From Candidatus Binatia bacterium (GTDB lineage: Bacteria > Desulfobacterota > Binatia > Bin18): a stretch of DNA of 64,000 bases. Both the position numbers and the translations under genes were made by a program. Below, in pieces: positions 25,620-34,019 of this stretch (positions within the stretch are counted from its first letter, which is position 1; each line of letters begins with the position of its first letter). The stretch is taken from NCBI GenBank assembly GCA_022826945.1, contig JAJDTY010000073.1, positions 310,001 to 374,000 of the forward strand, read 5' to 3'. The notes under the pieces are model-generated. The model made no database searches. It worked only from the letters and a program-made list of their open reading frames with translations, and had not been told where the DNA came from.

Positions 25620-27536
25620 ATGCTTGACTTTATGCGTCAACGGGCTCGGTCAATATGGATCAAAGCGCTCTTTTTGGTTATTGCGCTTGTCTTCGTGTTT
25701 TTTGGTATTGGGAGCTTTGGAGACGATGCACAAGTGCAAATCATCGTAACGGTCGATGATGAGCCTATCACCCTTCAGGAATTCCAGCGCGCCTATCGGA
25801 ATGTCGAGGCCAACTACCGGGAAGTCTATAAAGAGCGTTTTACTCCAGAGCTCGCCCAGCAAATGAATCTGCGACAGCAGACGCTTGATCAACTCGTTGA
25901 TACGAAGTTGCTGGCCAAAGAAGCGCGCCGAATTGGCTTCAGAGCATCAGATGAAGACGTGCGGCAGGAGATCGCCGCCTCCCCCACCTTTCACAGCTAC
26001 GGCTCTTTCAGCCCGGATCGCTACCGTCGGCTCTTACGGTATTTACGGATGACTCCCCAGGAATTTGAAGAGCAGCAACGGAACCGGCTCGTTATCGAGA
26101 GATTCCAAAATTTCATTAACGGATCAATCCGCGCTACGGATTATGAGGTAGAGGAATTATTTCGTTTTGAACAAGAACAAGTGAATCTGGCCTTCCTCAA
26201 AATCGCCTCGGCGGATTTGGTTGATCTAGTCACGATCACTAAACAGCAGGTACGCGAATTTTACACCAACAACACGGAATCTTTTCGGATACCGGAGCGT
26301 GTCCGACTGCATTATGTCTCGTATGCACCGGAAGACTTTGAAGCAGAGGCCCCGGTCTCTGAGGATGAGGTGCTCGATTTTTACAACACCCATAAAGAGG
26401 AGCGCTTTACGGAAGAGAAACAGGTCCAAGCCCGTCATATTCTCTTCTCTCTGGCTGACGGCGTCTCAGATGAAAGGAAAGCGGACACGCGAAGCACAGC
26501 GCAAGGGATACTCGAAAGAGTACGCGGAGGAGAAGATTTTGCCGCCTTGGCCGAGGAATATTCACAGGATACGGGAACGGCAGGCAACGGCGGCGATCTC
26601 GGCTTTTTTGGGCGTGACCGTATGGTCAAGCCGTTTGAAGAGGCCGCCTTCGGCATGGAGATTGGACAAGTAAGCGACCTCGTCGAAACAACCTTCGGCT
26701 TTCACATCATCAAGGTTGAGGCAATCCAGCCTGAGCACATCAAACCGCTTGAAGAAGTCGCCGATACGGTCACCGAAGAATTGCAGGAACAAAAAAGTCG
26801 GGCCATTGCAGAGAAACGGGCACGCGAGGATCGAAAGAACATCGCCGATGGTACGACGCTCTTACAGTTTGCTGAATCCATGGGATTAGAGGCAAAGGAA
26901 ACCCCGCTTGTCAATCAGAACGAGACAATTCCAGGCCTTGGTCGCCGTCCAAAACTCGTTGAAACCGCCCTCGGACAATCACCAGGACAAATCAGCGATC
27001 CCGTTCAAGTTGATAACACTTGGTTCCTGGTATCGCTCGCGGAACGGGCGCCCTCTCGGATTCCAGAATTTACGGCAGTGCAAGAAGAGGTTGAAGAACA
27101 GTACCGGAGTGAACAGGCCGAACGCTTAGCCCAGGAGAAAGCGGACAAACTCCTCACGAAACTCAAGGAGACAAAAGATCTGGCCAGTTTGGCAAAAGCA
27201 GAAGCGCTCACAGTAGAGGAGACTGGGACGTTTGCGCGTCGGGGCGGCTATATTCCAAAGATCGGTGTTGTGCCGGATCTGAAAACCGAGGCATTTCGAT
27301 TAACACCGGAAGCCCCCGTCGCCTCCCAGAGTTATACATGGGGAGGGAGTACCTTTATTGCCGTTCTTAAGGAATATATTCCTGCTGATCTGGAACAGCT
27401 CGAAGAGCAGCGGGATGACCTTCGTCAGTCGCTCCTCCAAAGGAAGAAAACGGCAGCCTATCAGGAGCTCACGAAATATTTAAAAGAGCGGGCAAAGATT
27501 GAATATAATCAGCGGAATCTGTTAAGCGCACTCTAA
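25620..27536 (+). CDS. Membrane-anchored peptidyl-prolyl isomerase, PpiD type
   Basis: The product is 638 residues, typical of PpiD. A short cytosolic N-terminus (MLDFMRQRARSIWIK) is followed by a single membrane helix ALFLVIALVFVFFGIGSFG, a SurA/PpiD N-terminal domain (VDDEPITLQEFQRAYRN) and a parvulin domain at about residues 265-370. The parvulin domain contains QARHILFSL, GGDLGFFGRDRMV and FGFHIIKVE. The remaining residues form a second, degenerate isomerase-like part. It would act as a periplasmic chaperone for newly exported proteins. GGAGG lies 8 bases before the ATG. The next gene, a selenoprotein peroxiredoxin, follows 40 bases downstream. Confidence 0.9.
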   Translation: MLDFMRQRARSIWIKALFLVIALVFVFFGIGSFGDDAQVQIIVTVDDEPITLQEFQRAYRNVEANYREVYKERFTPELAQQMNLRQQTLDQLVDTKLLAKEARRIGFRASDEDVRQEIAASPTFHSYGSFSPDRYRRLLRYLRMTPQEFEEQQRNRLVIERFQNFINGSIRATDYEVEELFRFEQEQVNLAFLKIASADLVDLVTITKQQVREFYTNNTESFRIPERVRLHYVSYAPEDFEAEAPVSEDEVLDFYNTHKEERFTEEKQVQARHILFSLADGVSDERKADTRSTAQGILERVRGGEDFAALAEEYSQDTGTAGNGGDLGFFGRDRMVKPFEEAAFGMEIGQVSDLVETTFGFHIIKVEAIQPEHIKPLEEVADTVTEELQEQKSRAIAEKRAREDRKNIADGTTLLQFAESMGLEAKETPLVNQNETIPGLGRRPKLVETALGQSPGQISDPVQVDNTWFLVSLAERAPSRIPEFTAVQEEVEEQYRSEQAERLAQEKADKLLTKLKETKDLASLAKAEALTVEETGTFARRGGYIPKIGVVPDLKTEAFRLTPEAPVASQSYTWGGSTFIAVLKEYIPADLEQLEEQRDDLRQSLLQRKKTAAYQELTKYLKERAKIEYNQRNLLSAL

Positions 27537-27576
27537 CCGGCAACAGTCCAGCCTGGCCAGAGGGAGAACAAGCATC

Positions 27577-28020
27577 ATGTTGCAAATAGGAGACACGGCA
27601 CCGGACTTTACAGTGAAGACACACGAAGGCAACGATCTGTCTTTATCGTCTTTACGTGGCAAAAAGGTCCTTTTATGGTTTTATCCAAAAGCCGATACTC
27701 CTGGCTGAACGATTGAGGGTCGTGGGTTCTGCGACCAGATTGAAGACTTTAAATCACAAAATGTTGAGGTCTTGGGAATCAGCTTTGACACGGTTGAGGA
27801 AAACGCCGCTTTTGCGAAAAAATTCAGCTTTCCGTACGCGCTCCTGTGTGACACGACTCGAAGTATAGGCTTGGCGTATGGTGCGTGTCAGGATGCCAGC
27901 GCGAGCTTTGCCAATCGGATCAGTTACCTGATCGATGAGGAGGGCAAGGTGCAGCGCGTATACGCTTCCGTCAATCCCCGCGTTCACCCTGCTGAGGTTC
28001 TGGCCGATCTTGTTTCGTAG
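27577..28020 (+). CDS. Selenocysteine-containing peroxiredoxin (Bcp/PrxQ type), UGA read as Sec
   Basis: Read through one in-frame TGA (27706-27708, codon 44), the gene encodes 147 residues beginning MLQIGDTAPDFTVKTHEGND. The TGA falls exactly where Bcp/PrxQ peroxiredoxins have the peroxidatic cysteine: YPKADTPG-U-TIEGRGFCDQIEDF. Homology continues without a break after the TGA (VEVLGISFDTVEENAAF, FPYALLCDTTRSIGLAYG). A bacterial SECIS-like hairpin starts 9 bases after the TGA. It would reduce hydroperoxides with a selenol. The usual resolving Cys at +5 is absent; the nearest is Cys52 at +8. The start is an ATG with GGGAG about 12 bases upstream. Tools that stop at TGA would split it into a 43-residue fragment and a headless protein starting near 27772. 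selA/selB/selC are not in the window. Confidence 0.92.
27706..27736 (+). promoter_or_regulatory. bSECIS-like element with its UGA codon
   Basis: The UGA codon is followed by 9 bases and then GGTCGT (27718-27723), a loop GGGTTCT, and GCGACC (27731-27736). This is a 6-bp stem including one G-U pair at the top. The loop begins with G, and the distance from UGA to the loop is 15 bases, close to the range reported for bacterial SECIS elements. It would bind SelB and direct Sec insertion. Confidence 0.75.
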
Positions 28021-29208
28021 CTAGTGCTGGAGGGATTTGTCCTGCCCGTACTTGCTCTTCGCCCCCTCCAGAGCGGCCTCATATATCAGCTTGAGCGCAA
28101 TATTTTTTTCTTGGGCGAGGCGTTTACAGTCGTCATATTCTGGAGCACAGTTGACCTGCCCGTTGGGCTGATAGGCAATCTTGACTCTGACCGGACCGTA
28201 CTTGGTTTGGATCTCTTTCTGCTCTCGCCGGAGGGCCAGGCGATCAACCGGATAGGAGCGGATGCCTAGTGTCGATGTCTCGTTAAAAATTATGTTGGAA
28301 AGCTGGCCCTGATCCTGAGGGGCGCATAAAACCCAGAGGAGAATTCCCGGTCGATTCTTCTTCATTTGAAGCGGTGAGAAAAAGACATCCCGTGCTCCCG
28401 CAGCAAAAAGTTGCTCCATGACATGCTCGTACCACTCGGGATTGAGGTCATCGATATTCGTCTCTAGCACAAGCAGTTGTTCGTGTCGCACCTCAGAGAC
28501 CGAGTGGCCAAGACAGACCCGTAGAACATTGGGTCGATCGGACAGAGTACGTGCTCCTGCGCCATAGCCGACCTGCGTAATGGAAAACAAGGGTGGCCCC
28601 GGTTGGGCCATGACAGCGAGAATCGCCGCCCCGGTAGGCGTGACCAGTTCAGACTGGCCGTCCTCGAATCGAACGGGCATTCCTTTTACGAGTTCCGCAG
28701 TAGCAGGACCGGGCACGGGCAAGGTGCCGTGACGAGAGGATACGAATCCGCTTCCCATGGGAAGCGGGCTGGTGTACACGGCCTGTATCCCTAAAGCTTC
28801 AAAGCCGATAGCCGTACCGACAATATCGAGAATCGAATCAACCGCCCCAACCTCATGAAAGTGAACGTCCGTAACTGAAGTATTATGAACGTGAGCCTCG
28901 GCTTCAGCCAGCCGGGTAAAAATCTTGAGCGCAGTTGTTCTGACCGTTTCGCTGAGCGGGCTCACCTCCAGCATGTCGGCAATGGAACGAAAGCTGCGCT
29001 CGTGCTGTTGGGCCCCGACGCTTACATCGAACTTGATCGCACGGATGCCATGTTGAATCCGCTCTGATTGATGCAGTGTGTAGCCATCGAGCGGAAGCTT
29101 GGAGAATTCGGTTTTCAGCAGATCAAGCGATAGACCCAGGTCAAGGAGCGCGCCGATGACCATGTCGCCGCTGATACCGGAGAAAGCATCGAAATAGACA
29201 ATTTTCAT
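28021..29208 (-). CDS. larC: Nickel insertion protein LarC (DUF111)
   Basis: The product is 395 residues in a single uninterrupted frame. It begins MKIVYFDAFSGISGDMVIGALLDLG, the DUF111 hallmark, and contains DVHFHEVGAVDSILDIVGTAIG and the C-terminal ETNIDDLNPEWYEHVMEQLFAAGARDVFFSP. LarC inserts nickel into the pyridinium-dithiocarboxylate cofactor of lactate racemase-family enzymes. larA, larB and larE are not seen here; a NiCoT-type nickel permease gene lies 99 bases upstream on the same strand, supporting a nickel role. Its stop directly abuts the peroxiredoxin stop on the other strand. Confidence 0.93.
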   Translation of the reverse strand: MKIVYFDAFSGISGDMVIGALLDLGLSLDLLKTEFSKLPLDGYTLHQSERIQHGIRAIKFDVSVGAQQHERSFRSIADMLEVSPLSETVRTTALKIFTRLAEAEAHVHNTSVTDVHFHEVGAVDSILDIVGTAIGFEALGIQAVYTSPLPMGSGFVSSRHGTLPVPGPATAELVKGMPVRFEDGQSELVTPTGAAILAVMAQPGPPLFSITQVGYGAGARTLSDRPNVLRVCLGHSVSEVRHEQLLVLETNIDDLNPEWYEHVMEQLFAAGARDVFFSPLQMKKNRPGILLWVLCAPQDQGQLSNIIFNETSTLGIRSYPVDRLALRREQKEIQTKYGPVRVKIAYQPNGQVNCAPEYDDCKRLAQEKNIALKLIYEAALEGAKSKYGQDKSLQH

Positions 29209-29307
29209 AATCTCGCTCGGAGCGTGTCAGACCCGCACTTCATTGAGGCACTGCTCCAATTTTCCATAGCCAGACCATCTGGATTGGGCGGACATAAGAG
29301 GAAAATC

Positions 29308-30015
29308 TCAAACCAGAGCATACGCATTGGTGACACTCAGCTCATAAATAATCCAGATTCCTAATGCCACGCTTGTAGCACCGGCCGCAATACGGAGAGA
29401 TAGGTTTGCCCCTTGGAGGTGTTTTTGCGTGAGCGAGAAGAAGAAACCAAAGGCGAGACTCGCAGCCCCCATGCCCAGTACGGACCCACAGCCAAAAGAC
29501 GCTATATAGAGCAGGCTTTCCACCGGAGACGGAGCCGTTGCCACGGTCAGCAAGAGCACAGCGGCGCTGCCGGCTAATCCGTGGACCAGACCGACGAGGA
29601 GAGGCTTCCATCCTGTTTCTCCTCCATGTTGATGGGAGTGCTCCGGGCCCTCTACATGTGTATGAAAGTGGAGGTGCGTGTTTTCTCCATGCGTATGTTG
29701 GTGGAGGTGAAGACGCCGGCGCCGGCAGTCGAAGAGAGTCAGGAATCCTAAACCGACCAGCATGACTCCAACCAAGCCTTCCAGAGAAAGCTCCAGTACG
29801 GGGGGAATGCTCACCTGAAGGATGAGAACAACGCCGCCGACGGCCAGGAGCGTGGCCGAGTGGCCAAGCCCCCAGACGACACCAAAACGGACACTTTTCC
29901 ATAGAGAGCGCTTAGGCGTCACGAGTGTTGAGACAGCAACGAGGTGGTCGGCCTCAAAAGCATGCCTGAGCCCGAGTAAAAAACCAAAGACAAGAACCGA
30001 TGCGAAACTCACCAC
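29308..30015 (-). CDS. Nickel/cobalt permease (NiCoT/UreH-like)
   Basis: The product is 235 residues starting at GTG 30015 after a G-rich binding site. The first helix carries the NiCoT signature RHAFEADHLVAVSTL, and about six membrane segments follow. A cytosolic loop near residues 100-132 is very His-rich (HLHQHTHGENTHLHFHTHVEGPEHSHQH), probably a metal-binding buffer. GLVHGLAGSAAVLLL is a second family motif. It is likely to import Ni2+ for the cofactor made by LarC, encoded next. Co2+ for B12 (needed by NrdJ) is a possible alternative. Confidence 0.88.
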   Translation of the reverse strand: MVSFASVLVFGFLLGLRHAFEADHLVAVSTLVTPKRSLWKSVRFGVVWGLGHSATLLAVGGVVLILQVSIPPVLELSLEGLVGVMLVGLGFLTLFDCRRRRLHLHQHTHGENTHLHFHTHVEGPEHSHQHGGETGWKPLLVGLVHGLAGSAAVLLLTVATAPSPVESLLYIASFGCGSVLGMGAASLAFGFFFSLTQKHLQGANLSLRIAAGATSVALGIWIIYELSVTNAYALV

Positions 30016-30142
30016 TCACATCCCCCTTCCATGACTCCCTTCGTAGCACAGGGGAGGCAGCTATGTCTCGGCCACTTACGTCTCAGCCGAGACCCAGGTG
30101 CTTGCGTTGGCCTAGGTGGACGACTGTGGTAAAAAAATAGGG

Positions 30143-30463
30143 ATGATACGGGCTGTTTTCTTGAGCTTTGTCTGTTTCAGTCTGGCGCTCAGCGCGCCCA
30201 TCCTGGCGCAGCCTTCACACTATGGCGATGCGGGGGACAATATCGGGACGTGGAAGTGGGGGTCAACATCGCCGCGTCAGGCTGATGATTTTGAAGAAGA
30301 GGATGACTACTACGGGACAACCTGGGAACAGATGTATGAGGACCGTCTGTATGAGCAGGAACTCGAGAAGGAAGACGAGCCTGATTCATTTTCGCTGTTG
30401 AGTGCTCCTGTCAAGATCTGGCGTTTCTTTTGGCCCCAAAAAGACAAAGACACGCTTGAGTAG
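30143..30463 (+). CDS. Small acidic secreted protein of unknown function
   Basis: The product is 106 residues from the ATG at 30143; a GTG at 30116 would put nine charged residues ahead of the signal peptide. The start MIRAVFLSFVCFSLALSAPILAQ is a good signal peptide. The mature part is acidic (DDFEEEDDYYGTTWEQMYEDRLYEQELEKEDEPD) and ends with a Trp/Phe-rich KIWRFFWPQKDKD. No family recognised. The stop codon lies within a hairpin shared with the convergent CusF-like gene. Confidence 0.6.
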   Translation: MIRAVFLSFVCFSLALSAPILAQPSHYGDAGDNIGTWKWGSTSPRQADDFEEEDDYYGTTWEQMYEDRLYEQELEKEDEPDSFSLLSAPVKIWRFFWPQKDKDTLE

Positions 30464-30487
30464 GACGCAAAACCCGGTTGTGTCCTA
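30461..30487. terminator. Bidirectional hairpin containing both stop codons
   Basis: TAGGACGCAA (30461-30470) pairs with TTGTGTCCTA (30478-30487) through ten positions, one of them G-U, around a 7-base loop. The left arm begins with the stop codon of the plus-strand gene and the right arm ends with the complement of the stop codon of the minus-strand gene. It probably terminates both transcripts, though neither side has a long T-run. Confidence 0.6.
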
Positions 30488-30814
30488 GCCGCTACCCCCC
30501 TTCCCTTCCGCGGTTGGCACCGCAATTTTTTTAACAGCAACCAGATACAAGGTCAGCTTTGTCCGCTCCAGGGTAAAACGGATATGGTCGCCTGGCTTGA
30601 GGTTATGGAGCAGACTAGGCTTATTCACTTCAAAGCTCATAGTCATGGCATCCATAAAGCCTGGAATGTCTTCGTGCGCGACGACAACGCGTCGGTCTGG
30701 GATCACGACCTTTTCGACAATCCCTTCACCCGTGAGAATTTCAGGAGCAGGTACAGGACCGCAACCTGCACTCATCCCAAAGAGCGCGCACAAAACAAGA
30801 CTGAATGTCTTCAC
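30485..30814 (-). CDS. CusF-like copper-binding lipoprotein
   Basis: The product is 109 residues. The N-terminus MKTFSLVLCALFGMSAGCGPVP has a lipobox ending in Cys18. The mature protein is a CusF-like small beta-barrel: GEGIVEKVVIPDRRVVVAHEDIPGFMDAMTMSFEV carries the His and two Met positions (HEDIPGFMDAMTM) that bind Cu(I) in CusF. HDI/LKPGDHIRFTLE is also typical. It likely carries or buffers periplasmic copper, which may matter for the copper monooxygenase operon about 8 kb away. It is followed by a NIPSNAP gene upstream on the same strand (22-base gap). Confidence 0.85.
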   Translation of the reverse strand: MKTFSLVLCALFGMSAGCGPVPAPEILTGEGIVEKVVIPDRRVVVAHEDIPGFMDAMTMSFEVNKPSLLHNLKPGDHIRFTLERTKLTLYLVAVKKIAVPTAEGKGGSG

Positions 30815-30835
30815 AGCGACGAAGAGGCGGGCGTT

Positions 30836-31150
30836 TTATTGCATGGGAGAAAATTTCGTTGGGCTCAGAATTTTATTGCTCTGACTGAGGATCACCCCAC
30901 GCAGACGCTTGGCCACTTCAGCTCGGCGCGGGTCCTTGGCCCAACGTGCCCACTTTTCCTGTCGCTCATTCAGGTCGTTATATGCCCAGAGGTGGACGAC
31001 TTCGTTCAGCTGGCCAATCTCGCTATACCAGAATCCAGCGGGCTTAATGCCGTGTTCCGCTACGCCGGGCAGGATAATCGTTTCTGCAACTTCGAGATAT
31101 TCGGCCAGACCGCCAAAGGCGAGTTGGTAGGTTCGCAACTCATAAATCAT
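30836..31150 (-). CDS. NIPSNAP family protein
   Basis: The product is 104 residues from the ATG at 31150, preceded by AGGAGG with a 4-base spacer. MIYELRTYQLAFGGLAEYLEVAE and the LNEVVHLWAYNDLNERQEKWARW segment are typical NIPSNAP (ferredoxin-like dimeric alpha-beta barrel) sequence. The biochemical role of bacterial NIPSNAPs is unsettled. It lies 22 bases upstream of the CusF-like gene and is probably cotranscribed with it. Confidence 0.85.
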   Translation of the reverse strand: MIYELRTYQLAFGGLAEYLEVAETIILPGVAEHGIKPAGFWYSEIGQLNEVVHLWAYNDLNERQEKWARWAKDPRRAEVAKRLRGVILSQSNKILSPTKFSPMQ

Positions 31151-31286
31151 AAGGCCTCCTCCACAAAGGATACAATCCTCCATCTATCCCACCCGAGTCA
31201 TAAGTCAAGCTTGCAGATCGCTTGACTCTTCCGCCTCTCTTCCGTTACAGCTCACACATATCGGACGAGAAAAAGAGGAGGAAGCC

Positions 31287-31859
31287 ATGGCTCTTGATCC
31301 CAAGAAAACAGCGCTTATCGTCATAGACGTTCAGAATGACTACTTTGATGGGAAATGGCCCATCCCGGATGGAAACGCGGCACTAGACAACGTCGAAGCC
31401 GCGATTGAAGCCAGCCAACAAACGGGAGCCAAAGTCATCTATGTTCAGCACGAAGTCCTGAACCCCGAGCGGGGGATTTTCATTCGGGGCACCAATGGCT
31501 TTGAACTCCACCCGCGCCTCCACCCGCGCCCCGAGGACCATCGTATCGTCAAACATTATCCCGGATCATTTTCCAAAACCGATCTGGAAGAAACCCTGCG
31601 AAAAGACGGTATCGAGACCTTGATCATCTCGGGTTATATGACGCATATGTGCTGCGATACAACCGCGCGCGAGGGGTTTCAGCGCGATTTTCGCGTCTTA
31701 TTTCTGAACGATGCAACCGCGACGCGCGACGGTGCGCACCCTACGCTGGGCAAGATAGCGCATAGTGAATTACACCGCTCCACCCTGATCACCCAAGCGT
31801 CGATGTTCGCCGAGGTCCTCCCCACCCAGGAGCTGGTTGAGCGTTTGCAGACGAGTTAG
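31287..31859 (+). CDS. Isochorismatase-like cysteine hydrolase
   Basis: The product is 190 residues. The family triad is visible: Asp14 (VIDVQNDYF), Lys89 (RIVKHYPGSF) and Cys122 (GYMTHMCCDTTAREG), with the expected cis-peptide region before it. Such enzymes hydrolyse amides or ureides (nicotinamidase, N-carbamoylsarcosine amidase, ureidoacrylate hydrolase and others); the substrate cannot be chosen from sequence. It is a single gene preceded by GAGGAGG 6 bases before the ATG, and converges on a luciferase-like oxidoreductase. Confidence 0.9.
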   Translation: MALDPKKTALIVIDVQNDYFDGKWPIPDGNAALDNVEAAIEASQQTGAKVIYVQHEVLNPERGIFIRGTNGFELHPRLHPRPEDHRIVKHYPGSFSKTDLEETLRKDGIETLIISGYMTHMCCDTTAREGFQRDFRVLFLNDATATRDGAHPTLGKIAHSELHRSTLITQASMFAEVLPTQELVERLQTS

Positions 31860-31906
31860 ACACGTCGGATAAAGCGGAGAGACCGGGTGTCGCCGAGTCC
31901 CTCCGC

Positions 31907-32917
31907 TCACTTCCTGAAATACGGGATAATGTGTTCGCCCAGTAGTTCCACTACCCGGTAGGCGTGAGAGGCTTCCATGCCTGGCCACCAGATTCGGAAA
32001 ATAAAATGCTCAATCCCGAGTTGGCGATGGTGGGCTTCGATTTGTTCAGTGACCTCTTCAACGCTGCCCAGAATAAAACGATCCCTGGCCAGTTGCTCAA
32101 ACGATACGCGAAACGATTCCTCGCCGGGTAGTTCCTTGTCCTGTCCCCAGTCGGCATAGGCTTGATATTTTTTCTCCAAATATGGCTGAGCAATCGCCAA
32201 CGATTCGTCATGCGTTTTAGCGACGTGCATTTCCTTGATAATGGGGACCTCCGGCACGTCGGTATGGCCAGCCGCGGCCAGCGTGTCTTTATACAAGCCC
32301 ATCTGCCGTTGCAACGTATGGGTAGTGGCGTGCGGGTTCATAAGCCATGAACACCCCAACCGGCCGGCACGCTCAATGGCACTGTCATTGTTCGCAGCAA
32401 TCCAGATAGGCGGATGTGGCTGCTGGACGGGCCGAATCGTACTCGTCGCATTTTCTATAGTGAAATGGTTGCCCTGGAAGGACACGTTCTCTTCTGTCCA
32501 CAGGCGACAGATGAGTTCCAGGGCCTCCTCAAAACGAGGGATACGGTCACGACGACGCGTATTAAACCCCTGATACTCGATATCTCGATAGCCGAGACCA
32601 ACACCAAATACGGCGCGCCCTTCGCTGATGACATCAAGCGAGGCCACATCTTCGGCCAAACCCACTGGGCTATACAGCGGGAGCAGAATCACAGACAGTA
32701 CGAGTGACATCGAACCACTCTCGGCCGCCAGCCGCGACAGTAGAGGCAGGCTTTGGATATTCTGATACGGCGGAGCGAGAAAGTGCTGACCGCAGGCAAT
32801 CGAGTCGAGGCCAGCATCCCGCGCGAGGCGGGTCAGTTCAAACGTTTCCCTCAATCGTTTAACGGGCGAATCCGTTCGGGGATGCTGAGGCATGGCCATG
32901 ATGCCAAATTTGATCAT
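31907..32917 (-). CDS. LLM-class flavin-dependent oxidoreductase
   Basis: The product is 336 residues with a bacterial-luciferase-like TIM barrel. MIKFGIMAMPQHP, LTRLARDAGLDSIACGQHFLAPP, LDVISEGRAVFGVGLGYRDIEYQGF and RPVQQPHPPIWIAANND are the standard landmarks. The cofactor (FMN or F420) and substrate are not determined. Near the end RDRFILGSVEEVTEQIEAHHRQLGIEHF is the usual C-terminal subdomain. It lies 74 bases downstream of another member of the superfamily on the same strand. Confidence 0.9.
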   Translation of the reverse strand: MIKFGIMAMPQHPRTDSPVKRLRETFELTRLARDAGLDSIACGQHFLAPPYQNIQSLPLLSRLAAESGSMSLVLSVILLPLYSPVGLAEDVASLDVISEGRAVFGVGLGYRDIEYQGFNTRRRDRIPRFEEALELICRLWTEENVSFQGNHFTIENATSTIRPVQQPHPPIWIAANNDSAIERAGRLGCSWLMNPHATTHTLQRQMGLYKDTLAAAGHTDVPEVPIIKEMHVAKTHDESLAIAQPYLEKKYQAYADWGQDKELPGEESFRVSFEQLARDRFILGSVEEVTEQIEAHHRQLGIEHFIFRIWWPGMEASHAYRVVELLGEHIIPYFRK

Positions 32918-32991
32918 GCAGCTTCTCCTAGAGAAAAAGGGCGATCACAAGCGGACCGCCCCTTCCTTATCCTGTTGATGGTCCGTTCCCC

Positions 32992-33849
32992 CTAGAGCAC
33001 CTCTTTGGCCAAAGACTCCAACTCTGCGAGGACGGCGTTCTCGCCTTCCTCACTCTGTGTCAGCCATATGGTGACATGGTCCACGCCAGCGGATTGCAGC
33101 TCGCTGATTTCCTCCTTGGTGCGGAATTTACCGGGCCAGCCAAAGGCCAGGACAGAGATTTCTTTTGGATCGCGACCAGCCTGTTCGGCCATCTCGTTGA
33201 GGCGCTGTCGCCCGGCTTTAATGTCTTCCACAGGGGACAGAACCGGCATCCAGCCGTCTCCCCATTCGACCACCCGCTTAAAGACATATTTTGACGAGCC
33301 GCCCATATAGACCGGCGGATGAGGTTTTCGGGCAGGTTTCGGGAAGGAACGGACAGCGGGGAAGTCGTAGTACTTACCGTGATATTCGGCCTCGTCCTGC
33401 GTCCAGAGCTCCTTCATGGCCAGGACGGCGTCTTTGGTTTGTCCCCAGCGGTGATCGAAATCACCTCCCATGATCTCCGTCTCTTCTCTCAGCCAGCCTG
33501 CCCCAATGCCAAAGATAAAACGGCCACCCGAGAAATGATCTAGGGTTGCGACTTCTTTGGCTAATTCAAGCGGATTGCGCTCCGGGATCAGACAAATCCC
33601 CGTGCCGAGTTCAATCGTTTTGGTCACAGCCGAGGCCCGCGCCAATGACACAAACGGATCGGTAATGCGGCCATACTCGTCTGGAATGATGCCGTCTTCC
33701 GAGGCTGGGTAGGGCGAACTGGTTTTGACCGGAATAATCGCGTGTTCAGGTACCCAATAAGACCCAAAGCCCAATTCCTCTGCGCGTTTTGCAATAATGG
33801 CCGGATCAACCGATCTATCGATGCAAAACTCGAAAACTCCGATTTTCAT
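32992..33849 (-). CDS. LLM-class oxidoreductase, probably F420-dependent
   Basis: The product is 285 residues. It begins MKIGVFEFCIDRSVDPAIIAKRAEELGFGSYWVPEH and contains GGRFIFGIGAGWLREETEIMG, typical of the compact LLM group that includes F420-dependent members (TIGR03619-like). RKPHPPVYMGGSSKYVFKRVVEWGDGWMPV is the second half of the barrel. F420 use is inferred from family resemblance only. AAGGAGG lies 6 bases before the ATG. It is the first gene of a two-gene unit with the oxidoreductase at 31907. Confidence 0.88.
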   Translation of the reverse strand: MKIGVFEFCIDRSVDPAIIAKRAEELGFGSYWVPEHAIIPVKTSSPYPASEDGIIPDEYGRITDPFVSLARASAVTKTIELGTGICLIPERNPLELAKEVATLDHFSGGRFIFGIGAGWLREETEIMGGDFDHRWGQTKDAVLAMKELWTQDEAEYHGKYYDFPAVRSFPKPARKPHPPVYMGGSSKYVFKRVVEWGDGWMPVLSPVEDIKAGRQRLNEMAEQAGRDPKEISVLAFGWPGKFRTKEEISELQSAGVDHVTIWLTQSEEGENAVLAELESLAKEVL

Positions 33850-34019
33850 ATATCCCTCCTTGTCTTCTGTCTTGATATCGCGCTGCTGACTCTATCACGG
33901 GCCTCTTGGCACGCCTAGCAGAGATAGTGTCCTTTCGCGGAATTCTTCGATAGTATGCTCGACGTCTTCATGATTTCAGGCGCCAGCGCGCTGTCGTACC
34001 AGAGGGAGGATTGACACCT

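Noticed and set aside
27772-28020. Separate short peroxiredoxin gene starting at ATG 27772
   Set aside because: It would lack the N-terminal half and active site; homology continues upstream through the TGA, so Sec read-through explains it better.
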